Assembly (NCBI GenBank): GCA_900551855.1
Contig: URXM01000004.1
Span: forward strand, 59,794-123,793
Direction of reading: 5' to 3'
Length of the DNA: 64,000 nucleotides
Source of the DNA: an uncultured Eubacteriales bacterium
GTDB taxonomy: Bacteria > Bacillota > Clostridia > Christensenellales > UBA1242
The position numbers and the translations under genes are program-made. Numbering within the stretch: the stretch's first letter is position 1; every line of letters begins with the position of its first letter. The notes under the pieces were generated by a model. That model ran no database searches. It had not been told where the DNA came from and saw only the letters and a program-made list of their open reading frames with translations. Below, piece after piece: positions 15,716-23,801 of this stretch.

Positions 15716-18364
15716 ATGAAAAAGTATGTTTACTTGTTTAAAGAAGCAGATGGAAAAAACAAAGCTCTTTTTGGTGGTAAAGGTGCAAACCTCGCTGAAA
15801 TGACAAAAATTGGCTTGCCAGTTCCACAAGGCTTCACAATTACTACCGAAGCGTGCACAAAATACTATGAAGATGGAAGAATGATAAATGATTCTATCAA
15901 AGCACAAATTGAAGAAAAACTTGCTCAAATTGAAAAAATGACAGGAAAGAAATTTGGCGATGCAACAAATCCTCTTCTTGTTTCTGTTCGTTCTGGTGCC
16001 AGAGTTTCTATGCCTGGTATGATGGACACAATTTTGAATCTTGGTCTCAATGACGAAGTTGTTGAAGGTCTTGCAAAACTTACAAACAACGAAAGATTTG
16101 CTTATGACTCATATCGTCGTTTTATTCAAATGTTTAGTGATGTTGTTATGCAACAAGACAAATCTAAATATGAAAGAATTTTGGACGAAATAAAAGAAAA
16201 GAAAGGCGTTAAGTTTGATAAAGATCTTACTGCTGACGATTTGAAAGAAATCGTTAAACTTTTCAAAAAACTTTATAAAGAATCTCAAAAAACAGAATTC
16301 CCTCAAGATCCAAAAGTTCAACTTATTGAAGCTGTTAAGGCGGTTTTCCGTTCTTGGGACAATGAAAGAGCAAATGTTTACAGAAGAATGCATGACATTC
16401 CATACAACTGGGGCACTGCTGTAAATGTTCAATCAATGGTATTTGGAAATATGGGCGATGACAGTGGAACAGGTGTTGCTTTCACAAGAAACCCTTCAAC
16501 TGGTGAAAATGTTCTTTATGGAGAATATTTGATGAATGCTCAAGGTGAAGATGTTGTTGCTGGTATCAGAACTCCACAACCAATTTCTCAACTTGAAAAA
16601 CAAAATCCAGAAGTTTTTGCTCAATTTGTAGCAATTTGCAAAAAACTTGAAAATCATTATAAAGATATGCAAGATATGGAATTTACTATTGAAAAAGGTA
16701 AACTCTATATGCTTCAAACTAGAAATGGAAAGAGAACAGCTAAAGCTGCTCTTAAGATTGCAGTTGACCTTGTAAACGAAGGTATGATTGATAAGAAGGC
16801 TGCTCTTCTTATGCTTGATCCTAAACAACTTGATGCTCTTCTTCACCCAACATTTGATGAGAAAGCACTCAAAAAAGCAACAGTTATTGGAGAAGCTCTT
16901 CCTGCTTCACCAGGTGCTGCAAGTGGTAAGATTTGCTTCACTGCTGAAAAAGCAAAAGAATTAGGGGAGAAGAAAGAAAAAGTTGTACTTGTTCGTCTTG
17001 AAACATCTCCAGAAGACATTGAAGGTATGGCTGCTTCTCAAGGCATTTTGACAGCTCGTGGTGGTATGACTTCTCATGCTGCTGTTGTTGCTCGTGGTAT
17101 GGGAACTTGCTGTGTTGCAGGTTGCTCTGCTATTAAATTTGCTGATGATGGAAAAACATTCACTCTTGGTGGAAAGAAATACAAAGAGGGAGATGTTATC
17201 TCTTTTGATGGTTCAACAGGAAAAATTTATGATGGCGCTGTTGATACAGTTGCTGCAAAAATCTCTGGTGAATTTGCTACAATTATGGAATGGGCTGATG
17301 AATATAGAGATTTGATGATCAGAACAAACGCAGATAATCCAAGAGATACTGCTGTTGCTTTCAACTTTGGTGCAGAGGGTGTTGGTCTTTGCAGAACTGA
17401 ACATATGTTCTTTGATGCAGACAGAATCCCTGCTGTTAGAGAAATGATTGTTTCTACAACAACTGAAGAGAGAAAGAAGGCTCTTAAGAAACTTCTTCCT
17501 ATGCAACAAAAAGACTTTAAAGGTATCTTTAAAGCAATGAAAGGTCGTCCAGTTACTATTCGTTTCTTGGACCCACCACTTCATGAATTCTTACCACACG
17601 AAGATAGTGAAATCAAAGCTCTTGCAAAAGAAATGGGATTGACTTTTGAAGCTCTTAAGGCTACAGTTGAATCTCTTCATGAATTCAACCCAATGATGGG
17701 ACACCGTGGACTTAGACTTGCCGTAACTTATCCTGAAATTGCTGAAATGCAAACAGAAGCTGTCATTAAAGCAGCAATTGAAGTTATGAAAGAAGACAAA
17801 ATCAATGTTGTTCCTGAAATTATGATTCCTCTTACTTGTGATAGTAAAGAATTTAAGTATGTTAAAGACATTGTCACATCAACTGCTGACAAGATTTTGG
17901 AAGCTCATAAGATTGATATGAAATACAAAGTTGGAACAATGATTGAGATCCCAAGAGCTGCTATTACTGCTGACCAAATTGCTAAATATGCAGAATTCTT
18001 CTCATTCGGCACAAACGATTTGACTCAAATGACTTATGGATTCTCTCGTGATGACGCTGGAAAATTCCTTGATGTATATTATGAAAAGAAGATTTTTGAA
18101 AGCGATCCATTTGCTAGACTTGACCAAAATGGTGTTGGAAAACTTGTAAGAATTGCAGTTGAACTTGGAAGAAGTACAAGACCAGATATCAAACTTGGTA
18201 TTTGTGGAGAACACGGTGGAGACCCATCTTCAATTGAATTCTGCCACAGAGTAGGACTCAACTATGTATCTTGTTCACCATATAGAGTTCCTATTGCTCG
18301 TCTTGCTGCTGCACAAGCTGCAATCAAATATCCAAGAAAGAAAAAAGGTTTGTTTCATAAATAA
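15716..18364 (+). CDS. ppdK: Pyruvate, phosphate dikinase
   Basis: Reversibly converts pyruvate, ATP and phosphate to phosphoenolpyruvate, AMP and pyrophosphate; in anaerobes it often runs in the glycolytic direction. The 882-aa length is typical. N-terminal nucleotide-binding domain 'FGGKGANLAEMT' and 'RSGARVSMPGMMDTILNLG'; the phosphohistidine domain 'GGMTSHAAVVARGMG' at about residue 448; the PEP/pyruvate TIM barrel with 'GTNDLTQMTYGFSRDDAGKF' and 'GICGEHGGDP'. Codon use is richer in C/T-ending and frequent codons than neighbours (many CTT and GCT), consistent with high expression. Own promoter, own terminator. Confidence 0.97.
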   Translation: MKKYVYLFKEADGKNKALFGGKGANLAEMTKIGLPVPQGFTITTEACTKYYEDGRMINDSIKAQIEEKLAQIEKMTGKKFGDATNPLLVSVRSGARVSMPGMMDTILNLGLNDEVVEGLAKLTNNERFAYDSYRRFIQMFSDVVMQQDKSKYERILDEIKEKKGVKFDKDLTADDLKEIVKLFKKLYKESQKTEFPQDPKVQLIEAVKAVFRSWDNERANVYRRMHDIPYNWGTAVNVQSMVFGNMGDDSGTGVAFTRNPSTGENVLYGEYLMNAQGEDVVAGIRTPQPISQLEKQNPEVFAQFVAICKKLENHYKDMQDMEFTIEKGKLYMLQTRNGKRTAKAALKIAVDLVNEGMIDKKAALLMLDPKQLDALLHPTFDEKALKKATVIGEALPASPGAASGKICFTAEKAKELGEKKEKVVLVRLETSPEDIEGMAASQGILTARGGMTSHAAVVARGMGTCCVAGCSAIKFADDGKTFTLGGKKYKEGDVISFDGSTGKIYDGAVDTVAAKISGEFATIMEWADEYRDLMIRTNADNPRDTAVAFNFGAEGVGLCRTEHMFFDADRIPAVREMIVSTTTEERKKALKKLLPMQQKDFKGIFKAMKGRPVTIRFLDPPLHEFLPHEDSEIKALAKEMGLTFEALKATVESLHEFNPMMGHRGLRLAVTYPEIAEMQTEAVIKAAIEVMKEDKINVVPEIMIPLTCDSKEFKYVKDIVTSTADKILEAHKIDMKYKVGTMIEIPRAAITADQIAKYAEFFSFGTNDLTQMTYGFSRDDAGKFLDVYYEKKIFESDPFARLDQNGVGKLVRIAVELGRSTRPDIKLGICGEHGGDPSSIEFCHRVGLNYVSCSPYRVPIARLAAAQAAIKYPRKKKGLFHK

Positions 18365-18387
18365 TTAGTTGAAAAACAAAAATAACA

Positions 18388-18424
18388 AAAAAATAGTCAA
18401 ATAATTTTTGACTATTTTTTTATT
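18388..18424. terminator. Terminator between ppdK and the veg-downstream ORF
   Basis: AATAGTCAAA pairs with TTTGACTATT and is flanked by A- and T-runs, so it works for both converging transcripts. It marks the end of the veg transcript about 250 bases beyond the veg stop codon. Confidence 0.8.
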
Positions 18425-18674
18425 TTTTAATTTGAATATCTTCATTTTTTGGAATTTCCAATTGACAATTTGAGATGATTTCATCTGTCAGTTTGTCAAC
18501 TCTGTTCCAATTTACCTGATTTAAAAATATTAAATTTCTTACACTTATTGTTTGGGTGGCAGTCTCTTGATATTGACCAGTTGAAATAAATACTGGGTTC
18601 AATCGATCAGATGCAGCTTTTTCCATATAATCTTGATAGTTGCTTGGAAGTTGCAAATAGACAACATTATCAAA
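18420..18674 (-). CDS. In-frame open stretch after the veg stop (orphan gene or severed veg extension)
   Basis: Directly after the TAA of veg the same reading frame stays open for about 84 codons before a second TAA at 18420-18422. The likely independent start is a TTG at 18656, giving 78 aa, but I see no ribosome-binding site before it. The residues look like real protein (for example 'TATQTISVRNLIFLNQ' and 'DKLTDEIISNCQLEIPKN'). I do not recognise a family. It could be a separate small gene, a domain once fused to Veg and cut off by a nonsense mutation, or be reached by readthrough. The coordinates here include the six codons between the veg stop and the TTG. Confidence 0.45.
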   Translation of the reverse strand, partial: FDNVVYLQLPSNYQDYMEKAASDRLNPVFISTGQYQETATQTISVRNLIFLNQVNWNRVDKLTDEIISNCQLEIPKNEDIQIKK

Positions 18675-18911
18675 TTAAGTAATCTCGTTGTTGAATACAA
18701 TGTCTCCGCACATAACATCAAAGTAAGAAAAAGTTTGCAATTTATCATCTTGAGTTTTGATTGTGAAGACGCTTGGATAAACATCTTTGATTGTTGCATT
18801 CACTGATTCAATTCTTTTTCTGCCTCTGTTTATGTGCATAAGCACACTTTGACCTTTCATATTTGATATCTTCAACTTGATTTCATCAAGTCCATAAACT
18901 ATTTTTCTCAT
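18675..18911 (-). CDS. veg: Veg family protein
   Basis: Small (78-aa) Veg protein; in Bacillus subtilis Veg is abundant, linked to biofilm regulation and spore outgrowth. The pattern 'ISNMKGQSVLMHINRGRKRIESVNATIKDVYPSVFTIK' region matches Veg's 'L..n.Gkrv.lkan.GRrk..er.G.l.etYPsvFvi'. The ATG at 18911 has an AAAGGAG site; the longer in-frame start at 18959 has none. The gene is divergent from the SipL-like gene. The open frame that continues past its stop codon is described separately. Confidence 0.85.
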   Translation of the reverse strand: MRKIVYGLDEIKLKISNMKGQSVLMHINRGRKRIESVNATIKDVYPSVFTIKTQDDKLQTFSYFDVMCGDIVFNNEIT

Positions 18912-19022
18912 CACAACTCCTTTTGATGATTTTTGACCAGTATGAGAAAATTTATTCAATTTTTGTTCTAATAAGTTTTTTGATTAAGTATATTATACTA
19001 GTTTTCAAATTTGGAGGGGTAT

Positions 19023-20543
19023 ATGTCTTTTGAAACAAACAAATTTAAAGTTGCAAAGAAAAAGCAACTTGAAAAATCTCAATTCAATGTGGAGTGCAAC
19101 ATTGAAACAAATGTAGAAATAGACAAAATTTTGTCTGTCTGCCACACTGCACAAGCAGAAAACGCAGAAATTTTGAATGGAGTGGTAAATTATGCCGGTG
19201 TGATTGATATCTGCATACTTTATTGCACTGTTGATGGAGAAATCGGAACATTAAATTCTTCTTGTCCATTTACTTCAAAATTTGAAGATGCCGATATTGT
19301 TGTTGGAGACAAAGTGGGCATAAATGTTGAAGTGGAAGACTATTCTATTGATTCCGTCACAAGTTCCAATGTCAAGATAAACTGCACTGTTCTTCAATCA
19401 GGTATTTTGATTTGCGAACGTGAAGTTTCAAACATCAAAAGCGATGATGAAAATATGTGCACTCGTGAAGATGAAATGCTTATAAACACTTTGGTAGGGC
19501 AAGCACAAGAAGTTTTTTCTGTGGAAAGTGAAATATCAATAAAAGAACCTATCAAAAAAGTGCTTTTGAGTGACAGTCAAGTGTCAATAAAATCTACAGA
19601 AAGTGGAGTAAACTTTGTTTCTGTAAGTGGTGAAGTTGTCACAAGAATTTTGTATTTGACAGAAAAGGACAGATTTGAATCTTCTTACACAACAGAGAAT
19701 TTCAAAGAAGAAATAGAACTTGAAGGTGTGACGCGTGAAGCTGTCAGTGAAGCAGTGGCTTGCATCAAGAGAAGTGCTGTGAAGTGCGAAGTTGCAGAAG
19801 CAGAAAAAGGTGTTGACATAAAATTGAGTGTGCCAGTTGAAGTCAAAGTGACGGCTTATCTTGAAAAAAATGAAACAGTCATCAAAGATATTTACAGCAC
19901 AGAAAACGAACTTGAAGTGACTACAGAGTCTTTTGATATGACAAAACAACTTCAAGGGGACTATTTTGAATCTAAAATTGATGGAACTTTGACATTGGAT
20001 GACGACAAACCTAGAGTTGACAAGATTATGTTTGTCGGTGGGTCTAATCTTGTGATTACAAATTCTTATATCAAAAACGGAGAAGTTTTTGTTGAAGGTG
20101 TAAGCAAAACAAATGTTGTGTATTTGAATGACGAAACAAATTCTTTGCATAGTGTTGTCATTGAAGTGCCTTTTGTTGTTTCTGACAAGACAAGTGCAAC
20201 TTGCGAAGGTGCAAAAATCGATAGTGTTTTTGCAGTGCTTTATGATGTTGATGTTGTTGTCAAGAAGGGAAGAGAGTTTTATTTTGATGGCAAACTTAAA
20301 ATCAATGTAAACTATGATTGTGATATTGTCGATGCAGTTATTTCAAACATAAATTTGGCAGGAGAATATCCAGAAAGAGATTGTGCAATAGAACTTATTT
20401 TTGCAAATGCTGGACTCTCTGCGTGGGATTTGGCAAAGAGTGTGAAGGTTAGAGAAGAAACTATTATGCTTCAAAATCCAGAACTTTCTTTCCCACTTGA
20501 AAAAGACGAAAATGTTGTTGTTTATTATCAAAAGAAAAACTAA
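19023..20543 (+). CDS. sipL: SPOCS (DUF3794) domain protein, SipL-like spore coat anchor
   Basis: A 506-aa protein with repeated DUF3794/SPOCS modules, visible as recurring 'G.v...v.Y....d....s....f' patterns (for example 'NGVVNYAGVIDICILYCTVD', 'SGEVVTRILYLTEKD', 'KTNVVYLNDETNSLHSVVIEVPF'). The C-terminus 'AGLSAWDLAKSVKVREETIMLQNP...NVVVYYQKKN' looks like a degenerate LysM domain. This matches SipL of Clostridioides difficile, which binds SpoIVA through its LysM domain to attach the coat. SpoIVA is encoded in this window. The start at ATG 19023 is set by GGAGGGG; it is not a canonical cytosolic enzyme and has no signal peptide. Confidence 0.82.
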   Translation: MSFETNKFKVAKKKQLEKSQFNVECNIETNVEIDKILSVCHTAQAENAEILNGVVNYAGVIDICILYCTVDGEIGTLNSSCPFTSKFEDADIVVGDKVGINVEVEDYSIDSVTSSNVKINCTVLQSGILICEREVSNIKSDDENMCTREDEMLINTLVGQAQEVFSVESEISIKEPIKKVLLSDSQVSIKSTESGVNFVSVSGEVVTRILYLTEKDRFESSYTTENFKEEIELEGVTREAVSEAVACIKRSAVKCEVAEAEKGVDIKLSVPVEVKVTAYLEKNETVIKDIYSTENELEVTTESFDMTKQLQGDYFESKIDGTLTLDDDKPRVDKIMFVGGSNLVITNSYIKNGEVFVEGVSKTNVVYLNDETNSLHSVVIEVPFVVSDKTSATCEGAKIDSVFAVLYDVDVVVKKGREFYFDGKLKINVNYDCDIVDAVISNINLAGEYPERDCAIELIFANAGLSAWDLAKSVKVREETIMLQNPELSFPLEKDENVVVYYQKKN

Positions 20544-20589
20544 TTTTAGAAGAAATTACCTCTCTTTCTTTTAAAAATCTATAAAAAAT

Positions 20590-20620
20590 CAAAAAAATCG
20601 CATTTTTTGCGGTTTTTTTA
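20590..20620 (+). terminator. Terminator after sipL-like gene
   Basis: AAAATCGCA pairs with TGCGGTTTT (one G-T pair) followed by seven T. It separates the SipL-like gene from spoIIR. Confidence 0.78.
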
Positions 20621-20656
20621 TTGTTTTTATGACAAAAATTTGGCTGTGAGGTGCTT

Positions 20657-21190
20657 ATGAAATATATTTTGTCATTTGTGGGTATTGCAATTATTTGTTG
20701 TGGAATTTTTTTATGTGGTCAAAAGAACATCTCCACAAGTGCACTTAATGATGATTATATGCGTATTCACATAACTGCAAATTCCAATTCAACTTATGAT
20801 CAAAATTTAAAGTATAAAGTTAAAGACTCTGTTGTAGAATTTTTGATACCAAAACTTGCTTATGCGCAGAACAAGGAAGAAGCAACAAACATTATCGCAG
20901 AAAACATTTTTGAGATACAAAATGTTGTAAATCAAACATTGAGAGATGAAGGAGCAAAGTATTTGTGCTCCATTTCAATAACACAAGAAGAAATTCCAAC
21001 ACGCGCATATGATGATTTAGTTTTGGAAGAAGGTGTTTATGATTGTCTTAAAATAGATTTGGGAGATGGCAAAGGCGACAACTGGTGGTGTGTTGTTTTT
21101 CCTGCAGTGTGTTTTATTTCTTCAAAAAATTATGAAAACTATGTTTATATTTCTAAAATTTGGGAAATTATAAATAGTGTAACACGATAA
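20657..21190 (+). CDS. spoIIR: Stage II sporulation protein R
   Basis: Secreted forespore signal that activates the SpoIIGA protease in the mother cell so that pro-SigE is processed. The 177-aa product has an N-terminal signal/membrane segment ('YILSFVGIAIICCGIFLCG', residues ~3-21), the diagnostic 'RIHITANSNSTYDQNLKYKVKD' region, 'IPTRAYDDLVLEEGVYDCLKIDLGDG' and 'NWWCVVFPAVCF'. The ATG at 20657 has a GAGGTG site; a GTG two codons earlier is less likely. It is shorter than the Bacillus protein (~220 aa). A SigF-dependent promoter is expected but not clear by eye. Followed by sleB at 11 bases. Confidence 0.93.
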   Translation: MKYILSFVGIAIICCGIFLCGQKNISTSALNDDYMRIHITANSNSTYDQNLKYKVKDSVVEFLIPKLAYAQNKEEATNIIAENIFEIQNVVNQTLRDEGAKYLCSISITQEEIPTRAYDDLVLEEGVYDCLKIDLGDGKGDNWWCVVFPAVCFISSKNYENYVYISKIWEIINSVTR

Positions 21191-21201
21191 AAGGAGAAAA
21201 T

Positions 21202-21885
21202 ATGAGAAAAAAAATTTTATCATTGACCTTTGCAATTGTTTTTGCAATTATGTCAATAGGGACACTTACTGTGGTTATGACAAATTACATACAATCAAAC
21301 ATTGAATATGTTGAAGCTGCTTTGACTTCATCTCAAACAAGAACTGTTCAAACAAAATTGAAACGCTGGGGATATTACACTGGAAATGTTGATGGCATTT
21401 TTGGAAACTTGACTCGTCAAGCTGTAAGATATTTCCAAAGCAAAAATGGTCTTGTGGTTGATGGAATTGTTGGACATAAAACAGCTGCTGCACTTGGAAT
21501 GACTTTGTCATCTTCTGATGATAGTTCAACTTCAAACAGCGATTTGTATCTTTTGGCAAAATGTGTTTACGCAGAAGCTCGTGGAGAAAGTTATACTGGA
21601 CAGGTTGCAGTTGCTGCCGTGATCTTAAACAGAGTTAAAAGTCCAGACTTCCCAAACACAATAGCAGGAGTTATCTATCAACCTTGGGCATTTACCGCTG
21701 TAAATGATGGACAGATAAATCTAGAGCCAAACCAAACTGCATACAACGCTGCAAGAGATGCATTGAATGGTTGGGACCCTACTTATGGTGCGTTGTATTA
21801 CTATAATGCAAGCACAGCAACAAATCAATGGATTTATAGCAAGACTACAACTGTGGTGATTGGAAACCATGTGTTTGCAATATAA
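21202..21885 (+). CDS. sleB: Spore cortex-lytic enzyme SleB
   Basis: Lytic transglycosylase acting on cortex peptidoglycan at germination. Of 227 aa, residues ~5-27 form a signal sequence ('ILSLTFAIVFAIMSIGTLTVV'); residues ~48-97 a peptidoglycan-binding domain ('VQTKLKRWGYYTGNVDGIFG', 'AVRYFQSKNGLVVDGIVG'); and from ~110 the hydrolase_2 domain with 'LLAKCVYAEARGESYTGQVA' carrying the catalytic Glu, then 'VILNRVKSPDFPNTIAGVIY'. GGAGAAA precedes the ATG. It sits 11 bases upstream of ypeB, the obligate partner, as in Bacillus and Clostridia. Confidence 0.95.
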   Translation: MRKKILSLTFAIVFAIMSIGTLTVVMTNYIQSNIEYVEAALTSSQTRTVQTKLKRWGYYTGNVDGIFGNLTRQAVRYFQSKNGLVVDGIVGHKTAAALGMTLSSSDDSSTSNSDLYLLAKCVYAEARGESYTGQVAVAAVILNRVKSPDFPNTIAGVIYQPWAFTAVNDGQINLEPNQTAYNAARDALNGWDPTYGALYYYNASTATNQWIYSKTTTVVIGNHVFAI

Positions 21886-21896
21886 GGAGGTGTTGT

Positions 21897-23345
21897 ATGG
21901 AAGAGAAGAAAATTAAAAAAGAAAGCGAAGAAACTAAAACTATGAAAAAATTTCAAAATAGTGCAAAACCAAGTGAAAAGCGAGAAGATAAAAAAGAAGC
22001 AAAAAAAAGAAGTTATAAAAATGCTGTGATTGGACTTTCTATTGCAACAGGAGTTTTGGGACTTAGCACTTTGGGATTTGGTATTGGTTATGGAATTTCA
22101 ATGTCTCAAGCAAACAGTTATTCTTTGCAACTGGAAAACATTTACAAAAAAAATTATTACGAACTTGTTGACACTGTAAACACTGCTGATATGAACATAA
22201 GTAAATTATTGGCATCAAACAATCAAGACTATCAAGCAAAAATGTTGAGTGATGTGGCACAGGGGGCAAAAGAAATGCAAAGCAACATCGCATCTTTGCC
22301 TTTGTCCAGCGACAACATTGTTGAAAGTGTAAGATTTATAAATCAAATGTCTGGCTATGCCCAAGTTTTGCAAGAAAAACTTGCAAGTGGTGGAGAATTG
22401 ACAGAAAGTGATTTGAGCACCTTAAATGATATGCATGAGTCTTTGACAGAGATGAAAAAATATCTCAACCAAATGTCAGAAAGAATGATCTATGGCTACA
22501 ACATTTTGAGTGAGAGTTCGAGAATAAATGGAGACTATGACAATTTTTCTTTGGATTTTGCACAGATTCAATCTGATGACACGCAATATCCAACAATGAT
22601 CTATGATGGACCATTTTCTGACTCCGTTGTCAATCAAAAAGTTAAAGGCTTGAAAGGAAATGAAATTTCAAAAGAAGAAGCATACAAAATTGTTGATTCG
22701 TTCTTTAAAAACATTGCAAGTTTGCAATATCAAGGACAGACAAACGGAAAGTTTAATACATACAATTTTTCAATTTTAAATACAGACAATCAAAAAATAT
22801 ATGTCCAGATTACAAAAATTGGTGGAAAAATTTTGACTGTAAGTGGAAATGTTGAGTCCGATGTTAAAAACATAGATTATCAGCAAGCAGAAAAAATTGC
22901 TCTTGACTTTGCAAAAGAAAATGGAATTGAAGATGCTACTGTTGTTTGGCATGAAGAACTCAACGATCAAACATATTTCAACATTGCTCCAAAGCAAAAG
23001 AACATTATTTTATACCCAGATTTGGTAAAAGTAAAGATTGATTTAGAGAATGGAAATGTGATAGGGTATGACGCAATGTCTTATTGGTTGAATCATACTG
23101 ACAGAGCACTTTCAAGTGCAAGCGTTACGGTTGAAGTGGCAAAAGCGAATGTTGATTCTTCTTTTGAAGTAAAAAATGAAAGATTGGTTTTGGCTCCACT
23201 TGATTACAATCGAGAAGTCTTGTGCTGGGAATTTGAATGTGAGAGAAATGGTGCAACATATTACATATACATAAATGCAAACACAAATGTTGAAGAAAAC
23301 ATTTTGAAGGTTGTAAAGACAAGCGATGGAAGCAAACTTATGTAA
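21897..23345 (+). CDS. ypeB: Germination protein YpeB
   Basis: YpeB and SleB stabilise each other in the spore. The 482-aa protein has a highly charged N-terminal cytosolic tail (~43 aa), one membrane helix ('AVIGLSIATGVLGLSTLGFGIGYG', ~43-64), a helical region, and C-terminal PepSY-like repeats ('ISKEEAYKIVDSFF', 'IDYQQAEKIALDFAKENG'). 'YDGPFSDSVVNQKVKGLKG' matches the strongly conserved YpeB segment 'YDGPFSDH...'. The charged tail of about 40 Lys/Glu residues is longer than in the Bacillus protein. AAGGAGGTG is a strong ribosome-binding site. A convergent terminator with spoVG follows. Confidence 0.93.
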   Translation: MEEKKIKKESEETKTMKKFQNSAKPSEKREDKKEAKKRSYKNAVIGLSIATGVLGLSTLGFGIGYGISMSQANSYSLQLENIYKKNYYELVDTVNTADMNISKLLASNNQDYQAKMLSDVAQGAKEMQSNIASLPLSSDNIVESVRFINQMSGYAQVLQEKLASGGELTESDLSTLNDMHESLTEMKKYLNQMSERMIYGYNILSESSRINGDYDNFSLDFAQIQSDDTQYPTMIYDGPFSDSVVNQKVKGLKGNEISKEEAYKIVDSFFKNIASLQYQGQTNGKFNTYNFSILNTDNQKIYVQITKIGGKILTVSGNVESDVKNIDYQQAEKIALDFAKENGIEDATVVWHEELNDQTYFNIAPKQKNIILYPDLVKVKIDLENGNVIGYDAMSYWLNHTDRALSSASVTVEVAKANVDSSFEVKNERLVLAPLDYNREVLCWEFECERNGATYYIYINANTNVEENILKVVKTSDGSKLM

Positions 23346-23352
23346 ATTAAAA

Positions 23353-23387
23353 CAAAAAAAATCTACAAATAAATGTAGATTTTTTTA
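23353..23387. terminator. Convergent terminator ypeB / spoVG
   Basis: AAATCTACA, loop AATAAA, TGTAGATTT with flanking A and T runs; usable from either strand. Confidence 0.82.
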
Positions 23388-23400
23388 TTAACTCTCAAAA

Positions 23401-23676
23401 TTATTGATTGTTAGCATTTGCAAGAGCTTTTTCATATTCAGCAAGGATCTTTTCTTTAAGCATTTCTCTAACTTCTGTTTTGATTGGGTGAACGATATCT
23501 TTAAATTCTCCCTCGTTAGTTTTTCTGCTTGGCATTGAAAGGAAATATCCGTCTTTGCCGTTGATGACTTTGATGTCGTGAACAACAAGTTCGTCATCGA
23601 TTGTGATTGATGCAACTGCTTTGAGTTTGTCATTGTTGTTGTTTACAAGTCTAACTCTAATGTCCGTAATATTCAA
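23401..23676 (-). CDS. spoVG: Septation/RNA-binding regulator SpoVG
   Basis: A 91-aa SpoVG protein with 'MNITDIRVRLVNNNNDKLKAVASITIDDELVVHDIKVI' region and 'GYFLSMPSRKTNEGEFKDIVHPI', both signature blocks. SpoVG binds nucleic acids and affects septation and stress regulation. The start is a TTG at 23676 with GGAAGG 9 bases upstream; the nearby ATG just before it is out of frame and meets a stop after three codons. A promoter TTGCAA-16-TATAAT on the minus strand lies at 23751-23724. Divergent from murC. Confidence 0.93.
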   Translation of the reverse strand: MNITDIRVRLVNNNNDKLKAVASITIDDELVVHDIKVINGKDGYFLSMPSRKTNEGEFKDIVHPIKTEVREMLKEKILAEYEKALANANNQ

Positions 23677-23723
23677 GTTTCCATACCTTCCTTTTTTTAG
23701 ATTAACCTTTATTGGTCAAAATA

Positions 23724-23751
23724 ATTATATCATAATTGTATTTTTTTGCAA
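23724..23751 (-). promoter_or_regulatory. Promoter for spoVG
   Basis: Minus strand TTGCAA (23751-23746), a 16-base spacer and TATAAT (23729-23724); leaves a leader of about 40 bases with a GGAAGG site. Confidence 0.6.
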
Positions 23752-23765
23752 AAGATTTTTATATA

Positions 23766-23801
23766 TTGTCAAAGAAATTTTAAAAATCATATAACCAAAA
23801 T
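23766..23801 (+). promoter_or_regulatory. Promoter of murC abutting the start codon (leaderless)
   Basis: TTGTCA (23766-23771), an 18-base spacer and TATAAC (23790-23795), then exactly 6 bases to ATG 23802. No Shine-Dalgarno. Confidence 0.65.

Noticed and set aside
21275..21559. 94-aa minus-strand ORF opposite sleB
   Set aside because: Shadow of the spore hydrolase gene; no start signals and no family.
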